Shown one piece after another: positions 1-11,959 of a stretch of 64,000 bases of DNA (within the stretch, counting starts at the first letter, position 1; every line of letters starts with the position of its first letter). The notes under the pieces were generated by a model. It saw only the letters and a program-made list of their open reading frames with translations, was not told where the DNA came from and made no database searches. The position numbers were made by a program, and so were the translations under genes. Source of the DNA: Macrophomina tecta (lineage: Eukaryota > Ascomycota > Dothideomycetes > Botryosphaeriales > Botryosphaeriaceae); assembly GCA_024180945.1 (NCBI GenBank), contig JAKSGN010000020.1:1054001-1118000 (forward strand), read 5' to 3'.

Positions 1-481
1 GCTATTTATCGATATTCTAGCTACTTAGAGGCTTCTTAAGCTAGTAAAGCTTATTAATAATAAGTTTCTCTTAAGTTTCCCTTATTAGCTAGAGCCGCGC
101 CTTAAGCGCTATAAGCTAAGAATAGGGGTGCGAATCGCCCCTAAGCTTCTTTAGAATTAGGAGCAGTAATAGGCTTACTAAGTCCTTAATAATCGTTAAT
201 AGATTATTAATCTTCTTTTTAAGCTTTTTATACTTAGATAGATCCCTTTTACGAGCTCTGATTTATATTTTATAGCGCTCCTAGGCTCTTTGTTAGTTTA
301 GATTAGAGACTAGTAGCTCTGGAATCTTAGCTAGCTCACTTAGTTAAGAAGACTTCGATGGCTTTAATAGGTCGATATAGTTAAATATCTCGTATTTCTT
401 AGCTCGTAATTAGATAATAAAGTACTATTTATCCCAATTATTAGCTGTCTTTAAGACAACGATAGGTTTAGAAGACGTTAT
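1..481 (-). mobile_element. Ty1/Copia gag remnant (5' part), RIP-mutated
   Basis: Read on the minus strand from 481, the frame starts at ATA where a gag ATG would be (G to A), followed by TSSKPIVVLKTANNWDK, then a region resembling the N-terminal gag of fungal Copia elements (WDKWY-like start, YEIFNYID, and later a lysine-rich stretch ending ALKARL). Several tryptophan and glutamine positions are stop codons, as expected of RIP. The frame runs off the left edge of the window, so the rest of the element lies outside. The family assignment rests on remembered gag patterns, not on a reverse transcriptase, so it is moderately sure only. Confidence 0.5.
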
Positions 482-506
482 AGTGTAGTATTACATTACG
501 TCGTAT

Positions 507-987
507 TGTGTGCCAAAGGAGGTATAGGTAAGTTGCTAAAGTAGGCAGTAGGTATAAGGCCAATAAACAAGCCATTTACTTAAAAGTATTACTCTAAGGC
601 GGTAGAAAAGTGCTACGCTTTAGGTAATAAAAAAGGCATATTATAGAAGACAACTAAAGTCCTCCGTTATAGAATATGTATGGTAAAAGAATACTAAGAA
701 TAAACGTTCGGATACCACGGAACGCTCGGAATAGTATAATAAAGTGCTAGAAAGAATAGCTTAGAATACGAAAGATATCTAAGACGCACCTAGGCTTATA
801 ACTATTAGAATAAGTAGTGTAACGGCTTATTTAATAGTAAATAGGATGAATTAGCATGTCTAGTAGAGGAAGGCCGTACAGGCTTTCCTTATACCTATCC
901 TACCTACTAGAGTAAAACGGGTATGTAACTTGCTTACCTACTAAGATAGGTGTGCAATGAGTATAAGATATAACTAAATCTAAAACA
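507..987 (-). repeat. Candidate Copia 5' LTR, less RIP-mutated than its surroundings
   Basis: Lies directly behind the Copia-like gag start. On the minus strand it begins TGTTTTAGATTTAG near 987 and can end in ...CACACA near 507, so the ends fit a TG...CA LTR of about 480 bp. Unlike the flanking AT block it keeps many CpA and TpG dinucleotides and GC-richer words. The second LTR would lie off the window, so the limits are inferred from position and terminal bases only. Confidence 0.35.
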
Positions 988-1129
988 CTACTAAAAGTAA
1001 AATACACGTGATTAATCTAATAAATTAAAATCTAAAAGAGCTTTTATCTAACTAAACTCTCTTTTATCTACGGGGGCTATACTTCTATATTTAAAGAGTA
1101 TACGAATTATATAAGAAACTCGCCAGTTT

Positions 1130-4100
1130 AGTAGATATACTACTAGCTAAAATAGCTAAGAAGGTTTATAATAAGATTCTAGATACTTATAGAGAGTACT
1201 TAGACGTATTTTTAGACGAATAAGCTACTAAGCTACTATAATATACTAAGTTTAATTATACTATTAATTTTATTATAGGTTCTAAGCTATTATTAATACC
1301 TCTATATAGACTCTTCTAATCTAAACTACGAATCCTTAGAGAATATATTAATAAGGCCTTAGAACAGGGGTAGATTAGATATAGTAAGTTATCTATAGAC
1401 GCACCTATTCTCTTTACCCCTAAGATAGATAGCACTATATAGTTATATATAGATTATAGAGGCCTAAATAAGGTTATAGTTAAAAATAGCTATTTTATAC
1501 TACTAGTAGGCGAGCTACTAGACCGCTTAAGTACTATAAAGATCTTTACTAAACTAAACCTACGTAATACTTATTACTAAATCTATATAAAGAAAGGTAA
1601 TAAGTAGAAAATAATATTTAAGATGTATTATAAGTATTATAAGTATCTAGTTATACTATTTAGCTTAACTAATATACTTATAATCTTCTAGTCGTATATT
1701 TACCGAGCCCTAGAAGGCCTAGTAGATATAATTTACGTAGTATACTTAGATAATATATTTATATACTTAGTAGATAAGTCTTAGTACGTTAAATAGGTTA
1801 AATGTATTCTCTAAAGATTATATAATTAGAATCTCTACGTAAAACCATCTAAATATAGCTTTTATATAAAGTATATTAAGTTTCTAGGCTTTATTATTAT
1901 CTTCTAGGGAGTTATTATAGACCTTATAAGAGTCGAAACTATTAAGAACTAGTTAAAGTCGTAAAGCTACTATAATATTTAGGTTTTTCTAGGCTTTACT
2001 AACTTCTATAGGTGCTTTATATAGAATTACTTTATAGTAGTTTAACCACTAACTAGCTTACTAAAAAAAGTAGCCTAAGATCCTAATCTAGAGGCTAAAT
2101 GAGCGCTAAAAAAAAGGCTAACTAAATAGTATAAGCCCTAGAAATAGCCTATAGAAGTAAAATAGACGTTTAGTAGACTAAAAGTATACTTTATATAGAC
2201 TTCTATACTATAGTACTATAATTTAAATCTTCTAGTTATATTAACTACTAATATATTAAACTATATTTACAGTGGTATTCTTCTCTAACTACTAAATAGA
2301 GAGGATAACTAGCGCTATTAGTACTTTATTATATATTTTAGCTATAAGTTCACTAGTGCTAAAATACGGTATAATACCTACGATAAGAAACTCTACGCGA
2401 TTATATAGTACTTTAAGTATTAGAGGCCTTACCTAGTATATGTATAAATACTAGTACAGGTATTATCTAATTATAATAATCTATATTATTTTATAATAAC
2501 TAAGAGCCTTATGGCTCAATAGGTTTAGTACGCTAAAGTCTTAGCTAAATTCGATTTTAATATTAAATATAAGCTAGGTAAGTCTAATCTAGCGAACGCT
2601 TTTTTAAGGTATCTAGACTATACCCTTAGCTTTAAGAAGAATAATAAACATATCTATCTTAATACTATATTATCTATACTATAACGTAAACTCTAGATTT
2701 AGGGATTAGAAGAACTTCTACGTACTACTAAAAATCCCGGCTAAGAGTATAAAGAAAACCTACATATAAATAATAATAATAATTACTAAACTACCTTAGT
2801 CTATTTTATTACTTATAAGGAGTATAACGAGTTCGCTTATAAAGGCCTAGTATCTTTAGTATATACTTACTATGAGGGAGCTAGTATAAACTTAGTATAA
2901 AACTTTATATCTTAGTCTATAGTAATAGTAGCCACTATAATTAAAATAGTATTTAAAGCTACTTCTAAATTATTAGTTAATTTTATTCATACTAAGTAAT
3001 AAAGAAATGCCTTCTACGTAAACGTATAAAAATAGCTTATAAAAAGAATACTTTTAGTATATAATTAGTATATAATTAATAAGTAAGAACTTCTACGCTA
3101 TAAAAGATAGGTATATATATTAAAGTATATTTTACTACGCGAGGAAATTCTACTTAGAAATTATAATAATTTAAGTAGTAGCTATTATAGTATTTATTAT
3201 ATCTAGAAGATACTTTCTAGAAAGTACTACTAGAAAGATATTACTACAGACATTAGAAAATATATATAAAGCTATAATATTTATTAATATAATAAGGCTT
3301 GCTAGTATAAGCTATATAGATTATTATAGCTACTACTAGTAGCCGCTTAATTCTATAGATACTATTTTTTTAATTTTATTATGGACTTACTAGAATCTAT
3401 AGGGCGAGATAATTAAGTATATAATATAGTTCTTATACTCGTTAACCGTTTTACTAAATATATACGTTACCTACTAGTTAGAAAGACGATTAATAGGGTA
3501 ATACTTATAAATTTTATTATAAATAACATTTTTATATAATTTAGGCCACCTAATAGCCTAGTCTTAAATAGGGGCTTAACGTTTATAAGCTAGTTCTAGA
3601 GCGAATTATACTATAATCTTAGAATTAAGTATAGACTAAGTACCTTCTTTTACTCGTAGATAAATGGCTAAATGAAGAGATAAAATTAAAAGTTAGAAGT
3701 ATATCTACGCTATTATATCTTTTAGAACTAATTAGACTAGATAAAGCTTCTCTAGTAGGCTTTATATACTTATAACTAGAAAATCTACTCTTCTATAGGC
3801 TTCGTACTAGTTTAACTAGATACGGGAGTGGAACCTAACTTCTAGAACGGGGTTTAGAATAATCTTAATAGAAATCCCCTAACTAAATTAGCTAAAGTAG
3901 CTAAAAAGCACGTGAAAAGTATATAAAAAGTATAAGAATTAGTAGCGAAATTCTTTAAATATTTTTAGAAACTCTAAATAAAATATTATAACTAGAACTA
4001 AACTAAAATATATTTTAATATTAGATAACTAGTCCTTCTCTTAGTAAGAAATATTAAAACTAAATAGCCTTATAAGAAACTTAATAACTATTACCTAGGA

Positions 4101-4410
4101 CTATTCTAAATTCTAGAGAAGATTAGCTTCTAGGCCTACTACTTAGATCTACTATAATTTATATCCTAGCTATATACTATTTTTAACGTTATATTACTAG
4201 AAGCTTATATAGTAAGACTAGGATTCTAACTACTACTAGTCGAAGAAATTAATAATAGTAGATACTAAAAAGTTAAAGCTATAGTAGCCTATAAAAAAGA
4301 ACTACTAAGGTAATACCTACTTAAATAGCTTAGCTAGCCCTATAAATATAATAAGTAGAAGTAGAAAAAAAAGCTAGATAATTATAGAGAGCTTCTATAG
4401 AATTATCTTA
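1130..4410 (+). mobile_element. Ty3/Gypsy retrotransposon pol remnant (chromovirus type), RIP-mutated
   Basis: Conceptual translation through stops shows pol domains in order: the pre-RT linker (DTYREYLDVFLDE, about 1,170-1,210), reverse transcriptase about 1,230-1,770 with the active-site box now reading YLDN instead of YLDD (near 1,745), RNase H ending in a LGKSNLANAFLRYLDY box near 2,570-2,620, the zinc-binding integrase N-terminus about 3,120-3,330 with its cysteines changed to tyrosine, the integrase core about 3,355-3,800 (MDLLESIGRD, VNRFTKYIRYL), and a chromodomain about 4,235-4,400 (VEEI start, YLLK box). Changes are those of C to T / G to A. The gag and protease part is missing where the Copia-like DNA abuts, suggesting nesting. 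Non-coding today. Confidence 0.85.
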
Positions 4411-6102
4411 AAGAAAATTCTATTTTCTAGAATACCTAGCTAAAATATAAGCGAAATATAGGCGAAATATAGACTATAAGTAAGCTATAGCGAGAGCGCC
4501 CCCTAAAATTAAAAAATAAGAAAAAATATTAGAGAAAATACTTAATTTATAAAGAAAAGCCCTAAAGAAATATCTACTTTATATTTAAGCTATACTAAAA
4601 CTATCTCTTATTCGTATTAAATATTTTTATAAAGTACTTATTCTTAAACTCTTTATCTACTACTTTATTAGTTAGCTTTATTAAGTTAATTCTACTTAGT
4701 CTAGCCTAATAATGCTACTAATTCTCCGAGCGCGATATATTATATATATACTACTAGTTACTATAGCTGCTAGTAGCCATAATCTCCTTTATCTTCTATT
4801 TTTTATATACTAATACCGCCTCTTCTAACGTACCGGCGTATTTATATAGCGTAAGTATATTTTTCTTTATAAACTCTAGTACCTTCTTATCGGGAGTGCT
4901 ATCGAAGCTATCGTAATAAAATAATAGTAAATTAGTAGTACGGCGAAATTAAGAAAAAATCTAAAAATAAATTTTATTATTAGTAATAAGTATAAGTAGT
5001 ATAAAAGTATATAAAAAGTATAAGAAAAGTAGAAAAAAAGTATATTTATTAGAGTATATTTATAACTACTCTTTATATACTAATTATACTTAGTATAGGG
5101 TAGATTTTTAAAGTAGATCTAGCGAAGCCCCCTAAGAAGCTTTATAGGCGTAAAATTAATTTATATTTTACTCTTACGATAGCGCATCGTGCCCTAGTAG
5201 TATACGTAATATATATAGTATACTACTACTAAACTAGGCTACGGCTAAAGATAAGAGAGAAGCTTTACTATATTACCTATAATAGATATCTATAAAAGCT
5301 TATCGTAGAAGTAATCTAAGTAAATAAAGCTAAAAGAGGTCTATATAGTAATAGTTATTTAGAAAAAAGAAGTAATAAAAAGAATTAATATTAATTAAAA
5401 ATATTTTAGTTAAAGAAGAGAAACTAGATCTAAACTATAAAATCTAGAGAAGTACGGGGAGTTATTATACCTATTAAAGCTATTAAAAAAACGACCTCGT
5501 ACCCTATAAGTATTATTAGTATGTGTAAGTTACTAATTAGTATATTTACTAGTATTATTATATAAGGCTAACTTCTATTATTCTTAATAATAATAATATC
5601 TAATAATAAAGAAAAAACCGCGCTAATATACTATTATCTATATCTTTCGTGCGTATAATAACTACTTAGTAATATATTTTCTTATTTTTCTATTAATTTA
5701 TTATTCTTTATTTATTATTTATAGTAATAACTATATAATAAGGCTAACTCGTCTTACTATATAACGCCTATAGCTAATATATAATACTACGTTCTATATA
5801 GTAATTAGGTATACTCTTTTTTCTTACTAAAGATTTTTTAACGAGGTACTAATATAATATCTTCTAATAGAAATTAGGGCGATTCCTACTAGAGAGAGAA
5901 AATAGTATTAGAATAATAGGCCCTAGTATATTCTTAAAATACTTATACTATATATTTTATATACTTATTATATGCTACGTATGGGCCCCTAGTATATAAT
6001 ACTACTAAGGGGTAAATCCTATACTACTAAGAATTTATATCTAAAAATATATAACTCTTCTAAAGGCTTTCTACTTATAACTAGCCTATTTACTTATATC
6101 TT
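4411..6102. other. AT-rich RIP-type DNA, no assignable element
   Basis: No domain could be recognised on either strand. Slightly GC-richer islands (about 4,440-4,520 and 4,720-4,960) may be the 3' UTR/LTR of the Gypsy element upstream, but no second LTR copy was seen. CpA and TpG are depleted as in the rest of the block. Confidence 0.6.
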
Positions 6103-6297
6103 TATAGTTAACTTAAAGTTCTAATATAATACTATTAGAGATAATAAGCCTAACGTATATCGTATATTAATATATTATATAATTACTACTATTATTCTAA
6201 TTCTTTATTTTTTTCTTATTTTTTAAGATAAACTCTTTAGCTACTTAACCCTACTAGGCGATTTTAAAGCCTAGTAAAAGAGGCTGCTATTATAGTT
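6103..6297 (+). repeat. Dispersed AT-rich repeat, copy 1
   Basis: Begins TTATAGTTAACTTAAAG and ends near AGAGGCTGCTATTATA. It is almost identical over about 190 bp to 10,876-11,078 and clearly similar to 11,552-11,735, with differences mainly at RIP-type sites. The internal palindromic word GGCGATTTTAAAGCC with flanking CTAG is shared. It may be a solo LTR or a small non-autonomous element; no coding sequence is present. Confidence 0.75.
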
Positions 6298-6557
6298 ATT
6301 TTATTTTATTTTATATTAATAAACGTTATTTATCTATTTAGCTTCTTTTTATACTAGTAAATATTATTTATTTTTTATATTTTTATAGCTATATTATAAA
6401 GTCTTCTTATAGTAAAGAATCTTTTTTTAATACGCTAATTAGAGTTCTTTTTTTAAGCTACCCTTTAAAGTTTTATTTTTTATATAAAAAAACTATTCTT
6501 ATTTTAACTAGCTTATTTATCTTTTACTTTATAATACTACTACTAGTACTAAAGTAC

Positions 6558-7106
6558 TCTTAGTAATCTATTTTACTAGACTTTATTATAAATTTATTTA
6601 AGTTAGAAAAGCTGCTTACTAAAATTAAATATAACTTAATTTTAGTTATTATTAATAAAATAATAAAGTATATATATTATCTACTATATCTTAAGATAGT
6701 AAATATAAAAGAACTTATCTATATATTTCTTAAAATAATCTTTAGTAACTATAGACTACTAGAAGAGCTTATATTAAATAAAAATTAATTATTTATATTT
6801 TAATTCTAGTAGACTTTTACTTACTAACTTAGAGCTAAATATAAGCTTTTAACTATAATATACTCTTAAATAGATAGATAGATAAAATAAATAAATTAAA
6901 TACTAGAATAGTATCTATATTACTATTTTAATTATATATAAGATAATTAGATTAAGCTACTACTACTTATATAGTTCGTATATAATAGCTTAAAAGCATT
7001 AGCTATATAGAAATTTCTATTTTATACTAATTATAGATATAAGTCTATAGCTTATAAAAAACTAATACTAAGTAAATTATTAGTCTAAAAAAATTCTTAA
7101 AGTAGA
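6558..7106 (+). mobile_element. Second Ty3/Gypsy integrase fragment (different family), RIP-mutated
   Basis: A frame from about 6,575 reads like the integrase core of a fungal Gypsy element: DFIINL, then a LILVIINKIIKYIYYLLYL stretch in the place of the usual VDRLTKY box, followed by SNYRLLEELILNK and AKYKLLTI, and a downstream part corresponding to the region after HPQTDGQ (NQ.LEQYL-like). It differs from the integrase at 3,355-3,800, so it belongs to another family. No RT is seen upstream within 6,300-6,560. The frame ends where the terminal inverted repeat of the Pogo-type element starts, so it was probably cut by that insertion. Confidence 0.7.
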
Positions 7107-7150
7107 CTAATATATTCTATAAGTAAGTGAACTATCTAAGCGAGTAAACT
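7107..7150 (+). repeat. Left terminal inverted repeat of the Pogo-type element
   Basis: The core GAACTATCTAAGCGAGTAAA matches the reverse complement of the right end (8,915-8,961), where the same core lies behind GCGAGC. Mismatches are CG to TA or single transitions, as expected from RIP. Confidence 0.8.
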
Positions 7151-8914
7151 ATTTTATTAATAAAATATATTACCTTACTTTAATTATTTATACCTTAACT
7201 AACGCATTCTTAATTTAGTTCTTATAAAGCTTATCTATTTCTAGTATTCTCAGCTATCGATTAAGGCTAAATTTAGACTAAGCGGGGCGCTATAGCGATA
7301 TATAACATTACCTGAACTACGCTTAAATAATAATATAATGAAATTCTTTTACGATATAATTATATATTTAATTTACAAAAGCTTACTAATCTCGAGAAAT
7401 CTATAGTTATTTAATATATTCTAGACTTAGATTCGCGAGGATTTTCTTTTTAACTATATATAGTTAAAGATATAGCTAATAAACTACTCGCTAACTATAC
7501 TAGTAGTAAAGTTAATAAAAACTAGTCTACTAACTTTATAAACTAGACTCCTAAGCTAAAAACGCGTTTAAATTGTAAGTACGACTACTAGCGAGTAAAA
7601 TATAAGAATTCTAAGATTATTATAAAGTAGTTTAAGCTCGTATAGAATATAATTATAAAGTATAAAATCGTTAATTTTAATATCTATAACTTTAATGAAA
7701 TTAGTTTTCTTATAGATATAATTATAGCTAGAATAGTTATTACTACCTCTAAATAACGTAGTTAACTAAAATCGGTTTAGCTAGGCAATTACGAGTAGGT
7801 TATAATAATCTAAGAAGTTAATATATAGGACTAGTCTATTCTACTATTTATAATCTTTAAAGGCTAGTATTACCTCTCCGCTTAGTATAGTAATAATATA
7901 CTATACGATTAGACTATTATATTAAGTAATAATAGTTAGATAACGAATAAGCTTAGTCTATAATAGCTATAATACTTTAAAAAGTATATAAAGAACCGCG
8001 TAACTAGAGTATACTACCTTCTTATTCTTAATAGTTATAAGAGCTATAATTTAGCCGAATTTAATATATTTTACTAGAAATATAAGATTATCGTACTTTA
8101 TATATCTACGTATTTATTTTATCTTCTTTAGCTACTCGATATCGGCTATTTTATGCTACTTAAGAAGGCGTATAAAAAGTAGATTAAAAACTTAATATAG
8201 TTATATATTAACTATATTATAAAACTTAAGTTTTTACTAGTATTTAAAGCGGTATTTAAAGCTGCTTTTATAAAGAAGTATATTATATTTATATTTTAAG
8301 GCGCTAGATTAGTTTTATTTAATCTAGAAGCGGTGCTTTTAAAACTTAATATTAAAATTTAGATACTAACGCCTATTCTTTTAGAGGTCGTAAGTTAGGA
8401 CTTCTAAATACTATATAATCTAGCTAAATTAGTATCTTAAACTAAGCTTATTCAGGGTAAGATTATAAGGTATTAGGGTAGCTTACTAATACTAATTAAT
8501 AATGCGTTTACTACCCTTATAAAGAAAGCTTTAATAATAGCGTATAAAAACACGCTTTTATAGGCTAAGGTTATATATCTTTAAAAGATAAATAAGACTA
8601 TAATAAAATATAAAAAACGCTAAAAGAAGTGTATTTAAAAGTGTAAAATGCTAATAATTTAAGCTAGATAGGATTTAGTTAATAAAAATACTATTAACTA
8701 GTAGATCTCGATAAAAATATATAAAGATAGTACGTAATCGAATAGGCCTATAATAAAGTAATGGCAATATAAATAATATAATAAGCCTAGTTATAACTCT
8801 CGTATATATTAAAAAGATATGTAAACTACTATAGAATAGACTCTCTATTATAAATAATTAATTATCTAAGGTATTATAGAGTTATTTATACTTAAAGCGA
8901 TTAAGCTTTAATAG

Positions 8915-8961
8915 AGTAATTTACTCGCTTAGATAGTTCGCTCGCTTATAAAATACGTTAG
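8915..8961 (-). repeat. Right terminal inverted repeat of the Pogo-type element
   Basis: Contains TTTACTCGCTTAGATAGTTC, the reverse complement of the left repeat core. The outer part TATAAAATACGTTAG pairs with CTAATATATTCTATA on the left after allowing CG to TA changes. This end is the less mutated of the two. Confidence 0.8.
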
Positions 8962-10764
8962 CTAAAGATACTTTATAAATAACTATATTTAAATCTTAAA
9001 TTTATAGCCCTATAAATAGGTAAATACTATAATAAATAGTACTAGAAGATACTAAAGCTAAAAAAAAAAAATAAAATTTATCTTTTTAAAAAAAATATTA
9101 AGATAAAATAGCTAAATAATAAATTAAACTTTAAGAAAATTAAACTATTTAAAATTAAAAAATAAATTAAAAAAATTAATTTCTATCTTAGATTACTTAA
9201 TACTATATAAATATATTTTATATTTTATATTTTACTTCTTAAACTAGTACTAGAAAACGCTATACTATTATACTAAATAAAAGAAATACTACTAAAAAAT
9301 CTAAATACTAATAAAAATATAAACTAAAATATAAAATAAGTTTTAGATAGTAGCTATATTAATAGTTAGTTTAGATATCTTCTTAAATAAAAGAGAAATT
9401 AGAATAATATCTAAGAATTATTAAAATTCTATAACTATTGAAAACTTATTAATAAGTTCTATTATTATAATCTAGATTAACTAATACTACTAACTTATTA
9501 TATATAAAGAACCTAAAATTAAAATTAAAAAATAAAGATAACTATACTTAATTAACTAATCTAAAATTCTTAGATAGCGTAGAATCTAAACTAATACTAA
9601 GAAATTTAATAGACTAGAATAACTCTATTATATTATTAGCTAAGATATTATTATATAAATATTTTAATAATTATCTCTTCTTAGTATTTTTAGAATTAGA
9701 GATATTTTTAGTCTCTAATGCTTTTAATTTTCTAAATATATTAATTACGTTTAACTTATACTATAATATTAGAGTAGTATAATACTCGAGTAACTTTTAC
9801 TATTTTTTAATATAAGAAAGACTAGAGGCTATCTTTTAAAACTAATTTTTAAAAGTAATATATTTTAAGTATATCTTATCTAAGATATAATAAAGATGCT
9901 TAACTAAAAAAAAGTTAGTAGACTTATAAGACTATTAAAAAAAACTAATAATTAAAGTTCTTAAAACCGTTAGTATTATAACTAATATGCCTAGTATAAT
10001 AATATTTACTATAATAAGAAAAATCTAAGATTATTTAGTATACTATCTTAGACTTCTTAGTCTTTTACTAGGTATTTAGAAGTAAATACTATAAATAAAA
10101 AATAAATATTATAATATCTAGTAAATTAATTTTTATATTTAAAGACTTATACTTAGTCTTTTATAAATCGCGCTTTTATTTTAAAGGTATAGTAGAAGGC
10201 TTATAATAGAAAAAAAAATAAAAAAATAAAAAAAAATCTAAGATATAAATAAATAAATAAATCTTTAGGCTAAAGATTCTTAAAAGAAGAAATAGTATTA
10301 TAAATTTTAAAGAATAAGAGCTTTATAATTCTATAAATAAAAAGCTTATATAAAAAAAGATACTATAAGAGCTAAGAATTTATAAAAATAATAAAGCTAT
10401 AATACTAGCGTGCCTATATAAGAAAACTAGCCTTAAGAGAAAATAATATATATAAATCTAAATAAAATAGTAGTAAAAGCCCATATAAAAATAATATCTA
10501 CGCGGTATAATAAATCTATAAAAATACTAACTAGATTAAACATTTATAGGGGAAAAATATCTCTAAGAAAAAAATTATAAATTCTAAAAACTAGTTTTAG
10601 GCTAAAAGAAATAAATAAAAGAAAATTAAATAACTTATATAGTTTAAAAAATAATAGTCTAGTATAATACTTTTTTAGCTAATATAAAAGTTAGATTCTA
10701 GAAAATAGGCTTTAGCGTCTAAGTTATATAAAATCTATAGAGCCTATCTAGATTAATCTAATCT
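8962..10764. other. Very AT-rich RIP-type DNA, unassigned
   Basis: The most AT-rich part of the window, with long A-rich runs on the plus strand around 9,060-9,180 and 10,200-10,640. Stop codons occur every few codons in all frames. No domain could be recognised with confidence; it may be heavily decayed retroelement DNA. Nothing else is seen. Confidence 0.55.
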
Positions 10765-11078
10765 AAGATTAATAATTTAATACTATTAATCTAGCTACTT
10801 TAATCTAGCTATATTAATCTAGATTACTATAATTTTTTTATAATATATAAATATACTTCTTAGATAGTACTTTAATTTTTATAGTTAACTTAAAGTTCTA
10901 ATATAATACTATTAGAGATAATAAGCCTAATATATACTATATACTAATATATTATATAATTACTACTATTATTCTAATTCTTTACTTTTTTTTTATTTTT
11001 TAAGATAAACTCTTTAGCTATCTAATTCTACTAGGCGATTTTAAAGTCTAGTAAAAGAGACTGCCATTATATATATTT
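10765..11078 (+). repeat. Dispersed AT-rich repeat, copy 2 (longest copy)
   Basis: The part 10,876-11,078 matches copy 1 at 6,103-6,297. The part 10,765-10,978 also matches the reverse complement of 11,736-11,945, so this copy extends about 110 bp further left than copy 1. The left extension holds several repeats of TAATCTAG/CTAGATTA words. Confidence 0.75.
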
Positions 11079-11551
11079 TTTAAATAACTTTTACTAAGAG
11101 ATACTAGAGCTAGTATTATTTATTTAAAAGTTATTAAGTAATATATTTAGAGTATTTAAAGAAATATTTAAAACTAAATAAAATATTTAAATTAGTCTTT
11201 TAAAGCTAAATTATAAACTTAAAATTTAATTATTAATTCTTATTATAAATATAATAATCTAGAAGTCTATAGACTAATAAAAGTATATTTTAATCTCGCT
11301 TTTAATTAAGTTAAGATTAAAATTATATTTATAGTTAAATAAATCTCTATTTAAGTTTTAGCTAGCTATATATATATTTCTTTATTTTTTACTAGATTAG
11401 TTCTTTAAGTAAGTAATTTTAGTTTTTACTATTTTTAATTCTAAGAAATTTATCTAAGCTTATTTTTAAAATTTCTAAGCCTTATAAAGCCTTAAGCTTA
11501 ACTAAGCTAGGTAATAAGAATTTTATTAAGATCTAAGTATCTTTATTTAAC
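11079..11551. other. AT-rich spacer between repeat copies
   Basis: Stop-rich AT DNA with no recognisable protein or repeat. It separates copy 2 from copy 3 of the dispersed repeat, so the whole 10,765-11,945 interval has a repeat in each arm and could be one composite element. Confidence 0.5.
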
Positions 11552-11735
11552 CTTTATTTATAATATTATTAAAGATAATAAGTCTAATATATACTATATA
11601 CTAATCTATTATATAATTATTATTTATTATTTTAATTCTTTATCTTTCTTTTACTCTTTAAAATAAATTCTACTACTATCTAATTCTACTAGATAACTCT
11701 AAAGTCTAATAAAAGAGGCCGCTATTATAATAGTA
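11552..11735 (+). repeat. Dispersed AT-rich repeat, copy 3
   Basis: Same order and orientation as copies 1 and 2 (AAGATAATAAGTCTAATATA ... AAAGAGGCCGCTATTATA), more diverged and lacking the first about 20 bp. It ends at the junction with an inverted copy. Confidence 0.7.
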
Positions 11736-11945
11736 GTTATATAATAAATTAGTATATAATATATATTAAGCTTATTATTTCTAATAAGTCTATATTAAAA
11801 TCTTAAATTAACTATAAAGATTAAAGTACTATCTATTAAATATATTTATATATTATAGAAAATCTATAATAATCTAGATTAATATAGTTAGATTAAGTAG
11901 CTAGATTAATAGTATTAAATTAATAATCTTAAATTAAATTTATAT
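11736..11945 (-). repeat. Inverted copy of the dispersed repeat, back-to-back with copy 3
   Basis: The reverse complement of this stretch follows 10,765-10,978 closely, including the shared run TTAATACTATTAATCTAGCT and the inner TATAGTTAA box. Together with copy 3 it makes a long inverted structure centred near 11,735. It ends about 20 bp before the AT-rich block gives way to normal DNA. Confidence 0.75.
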
Positions 11946-11959
11946 AATTAATTTAATAG

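Larger units (their letters stand above)
7107..8961 (+). mobile_element. Fot1/Pogo-type DNA transposon, RIP-mutated
   Basis: About 1.85 kb, a normal size for Fot1-like elements, bounded by imperfect inverted repeats. Conceptual translation from about 7,220 to 8,880 shows the CENP-B type helix-turn-helix (KSIVIQYILDLDSRGF near 7,405), the linker (TRLNCKYDYQRVK), the DDE core (IYNFNEISF for the first aspartate, LLILNSYKSYN for the second Asp box, and LLQLLDIGYF for the region after the third), then a basic tail with remains of a zinc knuckle. In the catalytic boxes the changes are Asp to Asn, Gly to Ser, His to Tyr and Glu to Lys, all reached by G to A or C to T. It cannot encode an active transposase. 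It interrupts the Gypsy integrase fragment on its left. Confidence 0.85.

Noticed and set aside
1..120. Possible telomere or subtelomere at the left edge
   Set aside because: No TTAGGG/CCCTAA repeats are present; AT richness is explained by RIP of transposons.
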